From: Mitsuokella multacida DSM 20544
GTDB taxonomy: Bacteria; Bacillota; Negativicutes; Selenomonadales; Selenomonadaceae
Direction: 5' to 3'
NCBI RefSeq assembly: GCF_000155955.1
Contig: NZ_GG697141.2
Location: forward strand, 1,202,588-1,266,587
Length of the DNA stretch: 64,000 nucleotides
Shown here: positions 8,743 through 17,573 of the stretch, piece by piece
Layout of the letters: every line of letters starts with the position of its first letter
Position numbering within the stretch: position 1 is the first letter of the stretch
The notes under the pieces: model-generated
Database searches by the model: none
The model's input: the letters and a program-made list of their open reading frames with translations, nothing else
What the model was told of the DNA's origin: nothing
Made by a program: the position numbers and the translations under genes

Positions 8743-10767
8743 ATGAAACAGGAAGAGAATGAGTTCATGCGGCACGAGTTGCGGCTGCCTGAGCTCACGG
8801 TCCGCGGTATGATCCTGGGTGCCATCCTGACGGTTATCTTTACGGCATCGAACGTATACCTCGGACTCAAGGTCGGACTGACCTTCTCGTCGGCCATCCC
8901 GGCGGCTGTCATCTCGATGGCCATCCTCAAGATGGCCAAGGATTCGAACATCCTCGAGAACAACATGGTCCAGACGCAGGCATCGGCCGCGGGCACGCTG
9001 TCTGCCATCATCTTCATCATCCCGGGCATGCTGATGATCGGTTACTGGCAGGGCTTCGAGTTCTGGCAGACGCTGCTCGTCTCGGCCTGCGGCGGCTGCC
9101 TCGGTGTCCTCTTCACCATCCCGCTGCGCCGCGCGATGGTCGTGCACAGCGACCTCGCCTACCCGGAGGGCGTTGCGGCTGCTGAGATCCTCAAGGTCGG
9201 CAGTCACGATAAGTCGGATGAGAAGGGCGGCTCGGGCGTCAAGGAGATCGGCGCAGGCGGCATCTTTGCAGGCGTCGTCGCGTTCTGCACGAACGCGCTG
9301 CAGGTGCTCGGCTCTGAGCTTTCCTGCTGGATCCCGGTCGGCCGCGGTATGACGCAGCTGCCGCTCGGCTACTCGACGGCGCTCGTCGGCGCCGGCTACC
9401 TCATCGGCATCGCGGCGGGCCTCTCGATGCTCGTCGGCATCCTGATCGCCTGGGCTGGCTTCGTGCCGTACTACACGATCACGAGCCCGCTGCCGGACGG
9501 CATGACGCTGCAGAAGTTCGCCGGCTCGGTCTACCAGGAGCGCGTCCGCCTGATCGGCGCTGGCGCCATGGGCGTCGCAGCCGTCTGGACGCTGATCATG
9601 CTCGCAAAACCGGTCGTCGACGGCGTCAAGGAATCGCTGGCTGCGCTCCACACGCCGGACTCGGAGAAGGGCAAGCATCGCATGGATATCGACATGAGCA
9701 TCCAGAGCATTGCCATGGTCTTCAGTCTGACGGTCGTCGGCCTCTTGGGCATCTTCTACGCCTTTGTCAGCCCGGAGGGCCTGCCGGTCTCGGAGAACCT
9801 GACGTTCACCTTTGTCGGCGTCGGCGTCGCTGTCCTCATGGGCTTCTTCGTCGCCGCGGCCTGCGCCTACATGGCCGGCCTCGTCGGCACGAGCTCGAGC
9901 CCAATCTCGGGCATCGGCATCCTCGCCATCATCGTGGCTTCACTCGTCATGTACGCGCTCTGCTCGTCCTTCGGCATCTTCTCCATGCCAGGCGGTGAGA
10001 AGTTCGCGACAGCGACGGCCATCTTCACTACGTCCATCATCATGGCGATTGCCTGCATCTCGAACGATAACATGCAGGACCTCAAGACGGGCTATCTCGT
10101 CGGCGCTACGCCGTGGCGCCAGCAGGTCGCCCTGCTGCTCGGCTGCGTCGTCGGCGCGCTCGTCATCGCACCGGTCCTGAACCTGCTCTACGAGGCGTAC
10201 GGCTTCCCGGGTGCTCTGCCGCGTCCGGACATGGACCCGTCGCAGGCGCTCGCCGCACCGCAGGCAGCCCTGATGACGACGATTGCACAGGGCATCTTCT
10301 CGAGCACGCTGGCTTGGGACTACATCTACATCGGCCTCGGTCTCGGCGTCGTGCTCGTCGTCGTCGACCAGCTGCTCAAGCGAAATACGCGCAATCTCTG
10401 CCTGCCGCCGCTCGCCGTCGGCATGGGCATCTACCTGCCGCCTTCCGTGCAGACGCCGCTCGTCGTCGGCGCCGTGCTCGGCTACTTCCTGCGCAAGCAC
10501 ATGAAGGCCAAGTACGGTGAGGAAGAGGCCAAAGCTGGCTTCCGCCGCGGCACGCTGTTCGCTTCTGGCCTGATTGTCGGCGAGTCCATCGTCGGCGTCG
10601 TGCTCGCCGGTGTCATCGTCGCCTCCGTCACGAACGGCGGCTCTGAGGCCCCGCTGGCCATCGTCGGCAAGGATTTCGCCGGCACGGCCGAGTACCTCGG
10701 CCTCGCCGTCTTCGTGCTCGCCCTGCTCGTCTTCAGCAAGATCGTCCTCGGCAGCAAGAAGGCCTGA
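8743..10767 (+). CDS. OPT-family oligopeptide transporter
   Basis: 674-residue inner-membrane protein with about 16 hydrophobic segments, full length for the prokaryotic OPT branch. Visible features are ASNVYLGLKVGLTFSSAIPA near residue 35, YPEGVAAAEILK near residue 142 and the conserved GLVGTSSSPISGIGILA near residue 381. Members import small peptides or metal chelates using the proton gradient. AAGGAG precedes the ATG by 8 nt. It has its own promoter with an inverted-repeat operator and its own terminator, so it appears individually controlled. Peptide uptake is the default family inference; the substrate is unknown. Confidence 0.88.
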   Translation: MKQEENEFMRHELRLPELTVRGMILGAILTVIFTASNVYLGLKVGLTFSSAIPAAVISMAILKMAKDSNILENNMVQTQASAAGTLSAIIFIIPGMLMIGYWQGFEFWQTLLVSACGGCLGVLFTIPLRRAMVVHSDLAYPEGVAAAEILKVGSHDKSDEKGGSGVKEIGAGGIFAGVVAFCTNALQVLGSELSCWIPVGRGMTQLPLGYSTALVGAGYLIGIAAGLSMLVGILIAWAGFVPYYTITSPLPDGMTLQKFAGSVYQERVRLIGAGAMGVAAVWTLIMLAKPVVDGVKESLAALHTPDSEKGKHRMDIDMSIQSIAMVFSLTVVGLLGIFYAFVSPEGLPVSENLTFTFVGVGVAVLMGFFVAAACAYMAGLVGTSSSPISGIGILAIIVASLVMYALCSSFGIFSMPGGEKFATATAIFTTSIIMAIACISNDNMQDLKTGYLVGATPWRQQVALLLGCVVGALVIAPVLNLLYEAYGFPGALPRPDMDPSQALAAPQAALMTTIAQGIFSSTLAWDYIYIGLGLGVVLVVVDQLLKRNTRNLCLPPLAVGMGIYLPPSVQTPLVVGAVLGYFLRKHMKAKYGEEEAKAGFRRGTLFASGLIVGESIVGVVLAGVIVASVTNGGSEAPLAIVGKDFAGTAEYLGLAVFVLALLVFSKIVLGSKKA

Positions 10768-10801
10768 TTGACGGATTGCGGCTTCCATCAAGACACATTC
10801 A

Positions 10802-10831
10802 AGAGACATTGCTCCGGCAATGTCTCTTTTT
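10802..10831 (+). terminator. intrinsic terminator after the OPT gene
   Basis: Perfect 11-bp stem AGAGACATTGC / GCAATGTCTCT with a TCCG loop and a T5 tail. Confidence 0.9.
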
Positions 10832-10931
10832 GTTGTGCACTACAGGCAGGATTTTGTGGTGCAGTTATGGAATAGAAGAAGTAGCAATATCATGAAAACA
10901 GCAAGAATGAGTCTTGCAGGGGGGTAATCAT

Positions 10932-12440
10932 ATGCCGATATCGGAAAAGAATCTGCTCAAACTCGCCAATGGCAGTGATGTGCGCGGCGTCTCGATTGAG
11001 GGCGTGGCGGACGAGCCGGTGACGCTCAATGCCGAGGCGGCCAACCGCATCACGAGCGGTTTCCTCGACTTCCTTTCGCAGAAGACGGGCAAGAAGGTCA
11101 AGGACCTGCGCATCGCGGTCGGCCACGACTCGCGCCTCTCGGCGCCGATGCTCAAGGAAGCAGTGCTCGAAGCGCTGACGTATGCCGGCGCTGTGACGGT
11201 CGACTGCGGCCTTGCGTCCACGCCGTCGATGTTCATGTCCATCGTCCTCCCCGAGACGAAGATGGACGGCTCTATCATGATCACGGCCAGCCATCTGCCG
11301 TTCAACCGCAACGGCCTCAAGTTCTTCACGAAGGACGGCGGCGTCGAGCATGAGGACATCATCGCCATCCTCGAGGCAGCAGCCCGCAGCCCGGAGGTCA
11401 AGGGCGACCTCGCGAAGGTCCAGAAGTACAACCTCATCGACCGCTACTGCCATCATCTGCGCAAGAAGATCCGCGCAGCGCTCAACATGGGCGACACGCC
11501 GCTCCGCGGCATGCACGTCGTCGTCGACGCCGGCAATGGTGCGGGCGGCTTCTTTGCGACGCAGGTGCTCGGCCGCCTCGGTGCCGACACGTCGGGCAGC
11601 ATCTTCCTCGAGCCGGACGGCCACTTCCCGAACCACATCCCGAACCCGGAGAACAAGCAGGCCATGGCCGCCATCCGCAAGGCCGTGCTCGACAGCCATG
11701 CCGACCTCGGCCTGATCTTCGACACGGATGTCGACCGCATGAGCGCCGTCCTCAAGAACGGCAAGGAGATCAGCCGCAATGCCCTGATTGCCATGATGGC
11801 CGCCATCCTCGCGCCGGATTATCCGGGCAGCACGATCGTCACGGACTCGGTCACGAGCGACGAGCTCACCGAATTCCTGCAGGGCGAGCTCGGCCTGCGC
11901 CACCTGCGCTTCAAGCGCGGCTACAAGAACGTCATCGATGAGTGCATCCGCCTCAACAAAGAAGGCACCGTCTCGCCGCTGGCCATCGAGACGAGCGGCC
12001 ACGGCGCCCTCTCGGAGAACTACTACCTCGATGACGGCGCTTATCTGGCCGTCAAGCTGCTGATTGCCGCCGCCAAGGCAAAGGCACAGGGCCGTCACCT
12101 CGCAGACCTCGTCAAGAAGCTCGGCGAACCAGTCGAGAGCCGCGAATACCGCATGAAGATCATGGGCGAGGACGACTTCCGCAGCTACGGTGCGAACGTC
12201 CTCAAAGTCTTCGAAGAGCGCGCTGCCGAGGCCGGCATCCGCGCGGCCAAGCCGTCGTACGAGGGCGTTCGCCTCGTCTTCCCCGATGGCTGGGCATTGC
12301 TGCGCATGAGCCTGCACGACCCGCAGATGCCGCTCAACATCGAGAGCCGCAAGAAGGGCGGCGTCGCCGAGATCGCCGCGAAAGTCCAGGAATTCCTCAA
12401 GGGCTTCACGAGCCTCGACATGAGCGTCTTCAAGGACTGA
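10932..12440 (+). CDS. phosphomannomutase/phosphoglucomutase family protein
   Basis: 502-residue alpha-D-phosphohexomutase, four-domain fold. The phosphoserine loop reads ITASHLPFNRNGLKFF, where most family members have TASHNP. The metal site reads FDTDVDRMSAV instead of the usual DGDaDR, still with three Asp. Substrate-loop Glu-Ser-type residues appear as IETSGHGALSEN. The ATG at 10932 follows GGGGGG by 7 nt. A TASHLP subfamily also exists in plants and other Firmicutes as I recall. Likely interconverts hexose 1- and 6-phosphates for cell-envelope sugars, but the substrate is uncertain. The upstream spacer repeats part of the OPT operator (TTGTGCACTACA at 10834). Confidence 0.82.
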   Translation: MPISEKNLLKLANGSDVRGVSIEGVADEPVTLNAEAANRITSGFLDFLSQKTGKKVKDLRIAVGHDSRLSAPMLKEAVLEALTYAGAVTVDCGLASTPSMFMSIVLPETKMDGSIMITASHLPFNRNGLKFFTKDGGVEHEDIIAILEAAARSPEVKGDLAKVQKYNLIDRYCHHLRKKIRAALNMGDTPLRGMHVVVDAGNGAGGFFATQVLGRLGADTSGSIFLEPDGHFPNHIPNPENKQAMAAIRKAVLDSHADLGLIFDTDVDRMSAVLKNGKEISRNALIAMMAAILAPDYPGSTIVTDSVTSDELTEFLQGELGLRHLRFKRGYKNVIDECIRLNKEGTVSPLAIETSGHGALSENYYLDDGAYLAVKLLIAAAKAKAQGRHLADLVKKLGEPVESREYRMKIMGEDDFRSYGANVLKVFEERAAEAGIRAAKPSYEGVRLVFPDGWALLRMSLHDPQMPLNIESRKKGGVAEIAAKVQEFLKGFTSLDMSVFKD

Positions 12441-12457
12441 CAACGTCATATCAGCAT

Positions 12458-12495
12458 AAAAAAGCTGCTGCATCCGATGGTGCAGCAGCTTTTTT
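12458..12495 (+). terminator. intrinsic terminator after the phosphohexomutase gene
   Basis: 15-bp A/T-flanked stem AAAAAAGCTGCTGCA / TGCAGCAGCTTTTTT with an 8-nt loop. Confidence 0.92.
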
Positions 12496-12588
12496 CGTAT
12501 GAAGTTCGGGACAGTGTAGGAACGGTAGGCAAAGGGGCGGGGGCCAAGAGGCGGTCTCTCGTGCGGCTCATCTCCGAAGCGTACCTGA

Positions 12589-12772
12589 GAGCGGGGGCAT
12601 GTATTTCGCCTGCAGGAGCGAAGTGACCGCCCGCAGGGCTGCGTCCCACTCCGCTAGTTCCTTGATGTATCGATGTCAAAGCGCCGCGGCAGGCGGCGAA
12701 GCATCTTGAAAGCACAGATGATCTGGGGCTGCATTCAACGGAGCGACGAAGCCGAAATACATGCCCCCGCTC
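12589..12772 (+). repeat. ~180-nt intergenic repeat, copy B
   Basis: Copy with 20-bp perfect terminal inverted repeats: GAGCGGGGGCATGTATTTCG at 12589-12608 and its exact complement at 12753-12772. Interior blocks shared with other copies are CGCCTGCAGGAGCG, GCAGGGCTG, GCGCCGCGGCAGGCGGCGAA and CAACGGAGCGACGAAGC. CTGAG occurs on both outer flanks, starting at 12585 and at 12776, but is offset from the ends, so a target-site duplication is unproven. It fills most of the spacer between the convergent phosphohexomutase and 116-residue genes. Confidence 0.85.
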
Positions 12773-12819
12773 CTTCTGAGATGTAAACACACTTGCCCTC
12801 GTTGCACGTTTCCCTTAAC

Positions 12820-13170
12820 TCATCCCAGTAGCAGATCCCGATGGTCGAGCACGAATTTGCCGTTGGTGCAGGCCGGGCAGAAGCAGGTGTCGCCGCCGGC
12901 GGCTTTGACCTCCTGGCCCTTCTTGAGCATGGCGGCTGCCTGCTCCTCGCCGAAGAGCTCCTTGGCCTTGTCGGAGGCGAAGAACGGCAGGACATCGTCG
13001 ATGCTCTCGACGCACTCGTTCAGTGCGGCGATGAGCTTCTCGGCCTTGGCATTCTCATCCGCCTTGCCGACAGAAGCGAGGTAATCCTTGGCGACGTCCT
13101 TGAGGCCAGCATAGGCGCTCGGCGCGTCGATGACACCCTGTACGTGCTGCAATACTTCTTCTTTCGTCAT
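12820..13170 (-). CDS. small protein with a C-terminal CxCxxC motif, unknown function
   Basis: 116-residue soluble protein. The first 85 residues are helical and charged. Near the C-terminus TCFCPACTNGKFVLDH carries three cysteines in a CxCPxC arrangement that could bind zinc or an Fe-S cluster. The ATG at 13170 is preferred over 13179 because AAAGGA abuts the earlier codon. Similar proteins in Negativicutes have sometimes been labelled Hsp90-like, a label I find unsupported since no Hsp90 motif is visible. Transcribed alone. Confidence 0.6.
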   Translation of the reverse strand: MTKEEVLQHVQGVIDAPSAYAGLKDVAKDYLASVGKADENAKAEKLIAALNECVESIDDVLPFFASDKAKELFGEEQAAAMLKKGQEVKAAGGDTCFCPACTNGKFVLDHRDLLLG

Positions 13171-13280
13171 GATGACCATCCTTTCTGATATTGCCTGATT
13201 TCGTGGAAATCTTACATGTCAAGGATAGCACGCCATTATTGTAAAGTCAATAGTTACAAAAGAAATCTTAAAATGGACAT

Positions 13281-13303
13281 AAAAAAAGCAGGCCATGCCT
13301 GCT
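13281..13303 (-). terminator. terminator of the tRNA-Ala transcript
   Basis: On the minus strand AGCAGGC-ATG-GCCTGCT is followed by seven T residues, just downstream of the tRNA 3-prime end. Confidence 0.85.
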
Positions 13304-13315
13304 CGATATTCTGCT

Positions 13316-13391
13316 TGGTGGAGACGAAGGGGATTGAACCCTCGACCTCTCGGATGCGAACCGAACGCTCTCCCAGCTGAGCTACGTCCCC
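13316..13391 (-). tRNA. tRNA-Ala(CGC)
   Basis: 76-nt cloverleaf with an encoded CCA end. The acceptor stem is GGGGACG / CGTCTCC and includes the G3-U70 pair that identifies alanine tRNAs. The anticodon loop TTCGCAT sits on stem TTCGG / CCGAG and gives anticodon CGC, which reads GCG. The T stem is GAGGG / CCCTT around TTCAATC. It is a single-gene unit with its own promoter and terminator. GCG is a frequent alanine codon in this high-GC region. Confidence 0.95.
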
Positions 13392-13403
13392 AAGACAAGT
13401 TAC

Positions 13404-13432
13404 AGTATAGCGCGTTTTGTCCTGCATTTCAA
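13404..13432 (-). promoter_or_regulatory. promoter of the tRNA-Ala gene
   Basis: Minus strand TTGAAA (13432-13427), a 17-nt spacer and TATACT (13409-13404), 12 nt before the first tRNA base. Confidence 0.8.
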
Positions 13433-13798
13433 GTCTTTTTAAAACGATTCAAAATACATATTGATATAATGCAAAAAAGGAATGAAAGAATAGCACGGAG
13501 CCGGTCTGTTGAGCAGGAAAACACTGCCCGTCTGACGAACAAGAACGTAGTCGCCCCAGCGAGTTTCTATTGGATAATCCCTGTTTATCTATTGATTCAT
13601 CTGGACTATTCTAGATAACCATCAACGGAATTTATAATGAATCGATGGGGGAATAGATATAGATATTTTACGCCATTCAGCGTATAATAAAATGAGAAGC
13701 CACAATAACGCGTCTGCCTTCTGCCTGCAATGGAAACGAGCCGCCGTTGCCAGGGGAGTCGCACAGGATCCGCAAGGATTACATGAGGAGGTAACAAA
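13433..13798 (+). other. leader region of the hydrogenase cluster
   Basis: 366 bp without a credible gene. A TATAAT box at 13683-13688 is the best -10 candidate for the hydrogenase operon, 116 nt before its start; no good -35 accompanies it, which could mean activator dependence. I see no clear FNR or Rex site. Confidence 0.45.
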
Positions 13799-14896
13799 GT
13801 GGACAAACGGGAGAGTATGTGGGATGTATATCTCAGAAAAGGCATGAGCCGCCGCAGCTTTGTCAAGGGCTGCGTTGCACTGACGTCTCTGATGGGACTG
13901 AGCACGGATAAGCTCAGCAAAGTCGTCGAGGCTGCCGAGAAGAAGCCGCTTCCAGTCGTCATCTGGATTCACGGACACGAATGCACGGGCTGCGATGAGT
14001 CCTTCATCCGTTCCGGTTCTCCGTACGCTTCGGACGTCATCCTGAGCCAGGTTGCGCTCGAATACGATCATCTGCTTTCCGCTGCCAGCGGCGAGCCGTT
14101 CGAGGCACATCTCGAGGAGACAATCCAGAAGTACAAGGGCCAGTACATCCTGGCCGTCGAAGGCGCTGCCTGCACGAAGGACAACGGCGTCTACTGCATG
14201 AGCGGCGGTCATCCGTTCACGCATACGCTGCAGCGCGCTGCAGAGAATGCTGCTGCTGTCATCGCTTACGGCACTTGCGCCGTCTCGGGCGGCATCCAGG
14301 CTGCCAACCCGAACCCGACGGGGTCCTCGGGCATCACGAACTTCACGGGCAAGACGCCGGTCGTCAACGTTCCGGGTTGCCCGCCGATTCCAGAGGTCAT
14401 GACGGGCGTCATCATGCACGTCGCTCTCTTTGGCACAGTGCCGCCGCTCGATGGCCAGGGCCGTCCGAAGCAGTTCTACGGCAACCGCATCCACGATACG
14501 TGCTATCGCCGTCCGTTCTTCGATGCCGGCATGTTCGCCGAGAGCTACGATGATGAGGGTTCGAAGGCTGGCTGGTGCCTCTACAAGCTCGGCTGCCGCG
14601 GACCGGAGACCTACAACTCCTGCGGCAACCTGCGCTGGTTCCAGGGCATGAGCTACCCGATTCAGTCTGGTGCACCGTGCATCGGCTGCTCGAATGCGCA
14701 TTTCTGGGATGAGGGCAAGATGAGCGAGCGCCTGCCGAAGTTCGGCCAGCCGATCGGCGACGTCGATAAGATCGGCGCAGCCATCGCCGGTGTCACGGCT
14801 GTCGGTGTCGCCGCACATGGCGTTGCCAGTGTCGTACAGAAGAAGAAACGCGATGCCGCTAAGGAAGAAGAGAACGGGGAGCAGGTGAATAAATGA
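13799..14896 (+). CDS. hyaA: [NiFe] hydrogenase small subunit, TAT-exported
   Basis: 365-residue electron-transfer subunit of a periplasm-facing, membrane-bound uptake hydrogenase (group 1). A twin-arginine signal SRRSFVKG lies at residues 17-24, followed by a hydrophobic stretch. Cluster-ligand cysteines are visible in HECTGCDESF, EGAACTKDNGVYC, YGTCAVSGG, NVPGCPP, HDTCYRRPFFD, GWCLYKLGCRGPETYNSC and GAPCIGC. The C-terminus has a hydrophobic anchor (about 320-340) and a basic tail. GTG start at 13799 with AGGAGGT 6 nt upstream; ATG 13817 is the alternative but lacks a site. Its stop overlaps the large-subunit start (ATGA). Confidence 0.93.
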   Translation: MDKRESMWDVYLRKGMSRRSFVKGCVALTSLMGLSTDKLSKVVEAAEKKPLPVVIWIHGHECTGCDESFIRSGSPYASDVILSQVALEYDHLLSAASGEPFEAHLEETIQKYKGQYILAVEGAACTKDNGVYCMSGGHPFTHTLQRAAENAAAVIAYGTCAVSGGIQAANPNPTGSSGITNFTGKTPVVNVPGCPPIPEVMTGVIMHVALFGTVPPLDGQGRPKQFYGNRIHDTCYRRPFFDAGMFAESYDDEGSKAGWCLYKLGCRGPETYNSCGNLRWFQGMSYPIQSGAPCIGCSNAHFWDEGKMSERLPKFGQPIGDVDKIGAAIAGVTAVGVAAHGVASVVQKKKRDAAKEEENGEQVNK

Positions 14897-16806
14897 AACA
14901 CGTAGTAGTAGATCCAATCACAAGAATTGAAGGCCATCTGCGCGTTGAGGTGCAGGTCGATGAAGGTTCGGGCAAGGTCACGGACGCCATCTCGTCCGGT
15001 ACGGCATGGCGCGGCCTCGAGCTCGTCATGAAGGACCGCGACCCGCGCGACGCCTGGGCTTACATCCAGCGCATCTGCGGCGTCTGCACGAGCGCACACG
15101 CTCTGGGTTCCCTTCGCGCTGTCGAGGATGCCCTCGGCATCAAGATCCCGAAGAACGCCAACTACATCCGCAACATCATGGCAGCGACGCTGACGGTCCA
15201 GGACCACATCGTCCACTTCTACCACCTGCATGCACTCGACTGGGTCAGCCCGGTCGAGGCACTCGCCGCTGACCCTGTCGCGACGGCCAACCTGCAGGTC
15301 GCTGCACTCAACGCCTACAAGCTGCCGTTCAGCGCACCGGGCACGTCGGTGACGGAAGCGTACGACCACGCATTCCCGGCTGCTACGCCGCAGTACTTCG
15401 CAGAGATCAAGGGCAAGGTCCAGGCCATCGTCGAGAGCGGCCAGCTCGGCATCTTCTCGGCCAACTGGTGGGATCATCCGGATTACAAGCTGCTGCCGCC
15501 TGAGGTCCATCTCATGGCCATCGCACATTACCTCGAGATGCTCGACAAGCACCGCGATCTCGTCACGCCGCAGGTCATCTTCGGCGGCAAGAACCCGCAT
15601 CCGCATTACTGCGTCGGCGGCATGCCGTGCTCCATCTCGCTGGAGGATGGCAATGCGCCGGTCAACACGGCCCGCCTCGGCATCGTTGACCGCGCGATCA
15701 ACCTCGGCCGCACGCTCGTCAACAACTTCTACATCCCCGATGTCCTCGCAATCGGCGCCGCCTACGTCAAGGCTGGCCGCGTCGACGGCGGCGGTCTCGC
15801 CAAGGAGCGCGTGCTCGGCTACGGCTCCTATCCGATTGAGCCGTTCTCCGGCACGTCGAACGGCGACTTCTTCAAGAACCTGCTGATCCGCACGAACGGC
15901 GTTGTCGAGGACTTCGGCAAGGGCATCGATGCGGCAAAGGTCTACGAGATCGATGCAGAAGATATCACACAGCCGGAAGTCTTCACGGAAGGCGTCGAGC
16001 ACTCGTGGTATGAGTACCCCGCAAACAGCGATCACGACCTCAATCCGTGGGACGGCGTGACGGCACCGAAGTTCACGGCACCGAAGGAAGGCACGCCGAC
16101 GGACTGGAAGGCGCTCAACGAGCAGGGCAAGTACTCCTGGCTCAAGACGCCGAAATGGCGCGGCAAGCTCTGCGAGGTCGGTCCTCTCGCACGCTACATC
16201 ATCATCTACACGAAGGCCAAGAAGGGCATGCTCGGCGAGCCGACCTGGGCTGAGAAGATGATGCTCGACCAGATCGACGCGGTATCGAAGGTCCTCAATC
16301 TTGCACCGGAAGTCTGGCTGCCGACGATGGTCGGCCGCACGGCTGCCCGCGGCCTCGACTGCCAGCTCAACGCAGAGATCAACAAGTTCTTCTTTGACAA
16401 GCTCATCGCCAACATCAAGTCGGGCGACACGAAGACGGCCAACATGGAGAAATGGGATCCGTCGACGTGGCCGAAGACGGCCAAGGGCGTCGGCCTCTAC
16501 GAGGCTCCACGCGGCGCGCTCTCGCACTACATCGTCATCAAGGACGGCAAGACGGACAACTATCAGGCTGTCGTCCCGACGACCTGGAATGCATGCCCGC
16601 GCGACGACGAAGCCGGCCATGGCGCTTACGAGAAGGCCATGATGGACACGCAGGTCAAGATCGCAGACAAGCCGCTCGAGATCGTCAAGGTCGTCCGCTC
16701 CTTCGACCCGTGCATGGCCTGCGCTACGCACATGTTCAATGCGAAGGGCGAGAAGATCAATGTCATCACGACGGACCCGTACTCTGGCACGCACGTTGAG
16801 AAGTGA
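14893..16806 (+). CDS. hyaB: [NiFe] hydrogenase large (catalytic) subunit
   Basis: 637-residue catalytic subunit that oxidises H2 at a Ni-Fe(CN)2CO centre. Both cysteine pairs are present: RICGVCTSAH near residue 60 and DPCMACATHMF near the C-terminus. The residues after the conserved His (about 15, ending GTHVEK) form the peptide that a HyaD/HybD-type protease removes; the matching protease gene lies at 18911. Overlaps the small-subunit gene by 4 nt (ATGA), implying coupled translation. Co-exported with the TAT-signal-bearing small subunit by the usual hitchhiker mechanism. Confidence 0.95.
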   Translation: MKHVVVDPITRIEGHLRVEVQVDEGSGKVTDAISSGTAWRGLELVMKDRDPRDAWAYIQRICGVCTSAHALGSLRAVEDALGIKIPKNANYIRNIMAATLTVQDHIVHFYHLHALDWVSPVEALAADPVATANLQVAALNAYKLPFSAPGTSVTEAYDHAFPAATPQYFAEIKGKVQAIVESGQLGIFSANWWDHPDYKLLPPEVHLMAIAHYLEMLDKHRDLVTPQVIFGGKNPHPHYCVGGMPCSISLEDGNAPVNTARLGIVDRAINLGRTLVNNFYIPDVLAIGAAYVKAGRVDGGGLAKERVLGYGSYPIEPFSGTSNGDFFKNLLIRTNGVVEDFGKGIDAAKVYEIDAEDITQPEVFTEGVEHSWYEYPANSDHDLNPWDGVTAPKFTAPKEGTPTDWKALNEQGKYSWLKTPKWRGKLCEVGPLARYIIIYTKAKKGMLGEPTWAEKMMLDQIDAVSKVLNLAPEVWLPTMVGRTAARGLDCQLNAEINKFFFDKLIANIKSGDTKTANMEKWDPSTWPKTAKGVGLYEAPRGALSHYIVIKDGKTDNYQAVVPTTWNACPRDDEAGHGAYEKAMMDTQVKIADKPLEIVKVVRSFDPCMACATHMFNAKGEKINVITTDPYSGTHVEK

Positions 16807-16841
16807 GCCAGGGTTCTGGTGGAAAGGAAAGGAATAGTAGA

Positions 16842-17555
16842 ATGAAAGAAGAAAAACGGAAAGTCTACTACCTGTTCAGTCCGTTTCTGCGGATCTTCCA
16901 TTGGATCATGGTGCTGTCGATCGTCACGCTGTTCATCACCGGCCTCCTGATCACGAAGCCGGTGACTGTGATGGGCATTGAGCCGACGTACACTTCCATG
17001 TCCATGGACTGGGTAAGGAATATCCACTTCATCGCGGCCTTCACGTTCTGCGCAGCCTTCATCCTGCGCATCTACGGCTACATCCGCTATCCGGGTGACC
17101 GACTCTTCCCGCGCGTCTGGAAGGGCCACTTCTACCGCGATACGATTGACGTCGCCCTGCACTACATGCTGCTGAAGCCGGGCCACGACCCGTACCTGCG
17201 CAATCCGCTGGCACGCACGTCGTACGTCGGCCTCTACGTGATGGTCCTCATCGAGATCCTCACGGGCTTTGCGATGTACTACATGACGGAGCCGAACAAC
17301 ATCGGCGGCATGCTCTTTGGCTGGGTCAATGTCGTGCTCGGCGGTGAGATGGTCACGCATTGGGTGCACCACATCGTCGCTTGGCTCATCATCGTCTTCG
17401 CCATCGGCCATGTCTACATGGTCCTGCGCGCAGACCTCATGGAAGCCGAGGGCGAGGCATCCTCGATGTTCTCCGGCGTGAAGTTCCTCGAGCATGTACC
17501 GCTCGATGCTCCGGAGATCAATGAAGAGGGCCCGAAGCCCAAGAAGAAGGATTGA
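16842..17555 (+). CDS. hyaC: hydrogenase cytochrome b membrane subunit (HyaC-like)
   Basis: 237-residue di-haem cytochrome b that anchors the hydrogenase and passes electrons to the quinone pool. Four hydrophobic helices carry candidate haem-ligand histidines: FRIFHWIMVLS (first helix), NIHFIAAFTF (second), and HWVHHIVAWLIIVFAIGHVYMV (with GEMVT before it, third and fourth). Start at 16842 follows GGAAAGGAATAG; an upstream in-frame start at 16803 would overlap the large-subunit stop and has no ribosome binding site. The last 40 residues are acidic and cytoplasmic. Third gene of the hydrogenase operon. Confidence 0.9.
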   Translation: MKEEKRKVYYLFSPFLRIFHWIMVLSIVTLFITGLLITKPVTVMGIEPTYTSMSMDWVRNIHFIAAFTFCAAFILRIYGYIRYPGDRLFPRVWKGHFYRDTIDVALHYMLLKPGHDPYLRNPLARTSYVGLYVMVLIEILTGFAMYYMTEPNNIGGMLFGWVNVVLGGEMVTHWVHHIVAWLIIVFAIGHVYMVLRADLMEAEGEASSMFSGVKFLEHVPLDAPEINEEGPKPKKKD

Positions 17556-17573
17556 CAAAGGAGACTTAGACTC

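Noticed and set aside
12585-12780. CTGAG direct repeats flanking copy B as a target-site duplication
   Set aside because: They are offset from the element ends by different distances and are not seen at the other copies.
13295-13618. 107-codon frame across the tRNA gene
   Set aside because: It includes the familiar spurious peptide made by translating an antisense tRNA; the tRNA cloverleaf explains the conservation.
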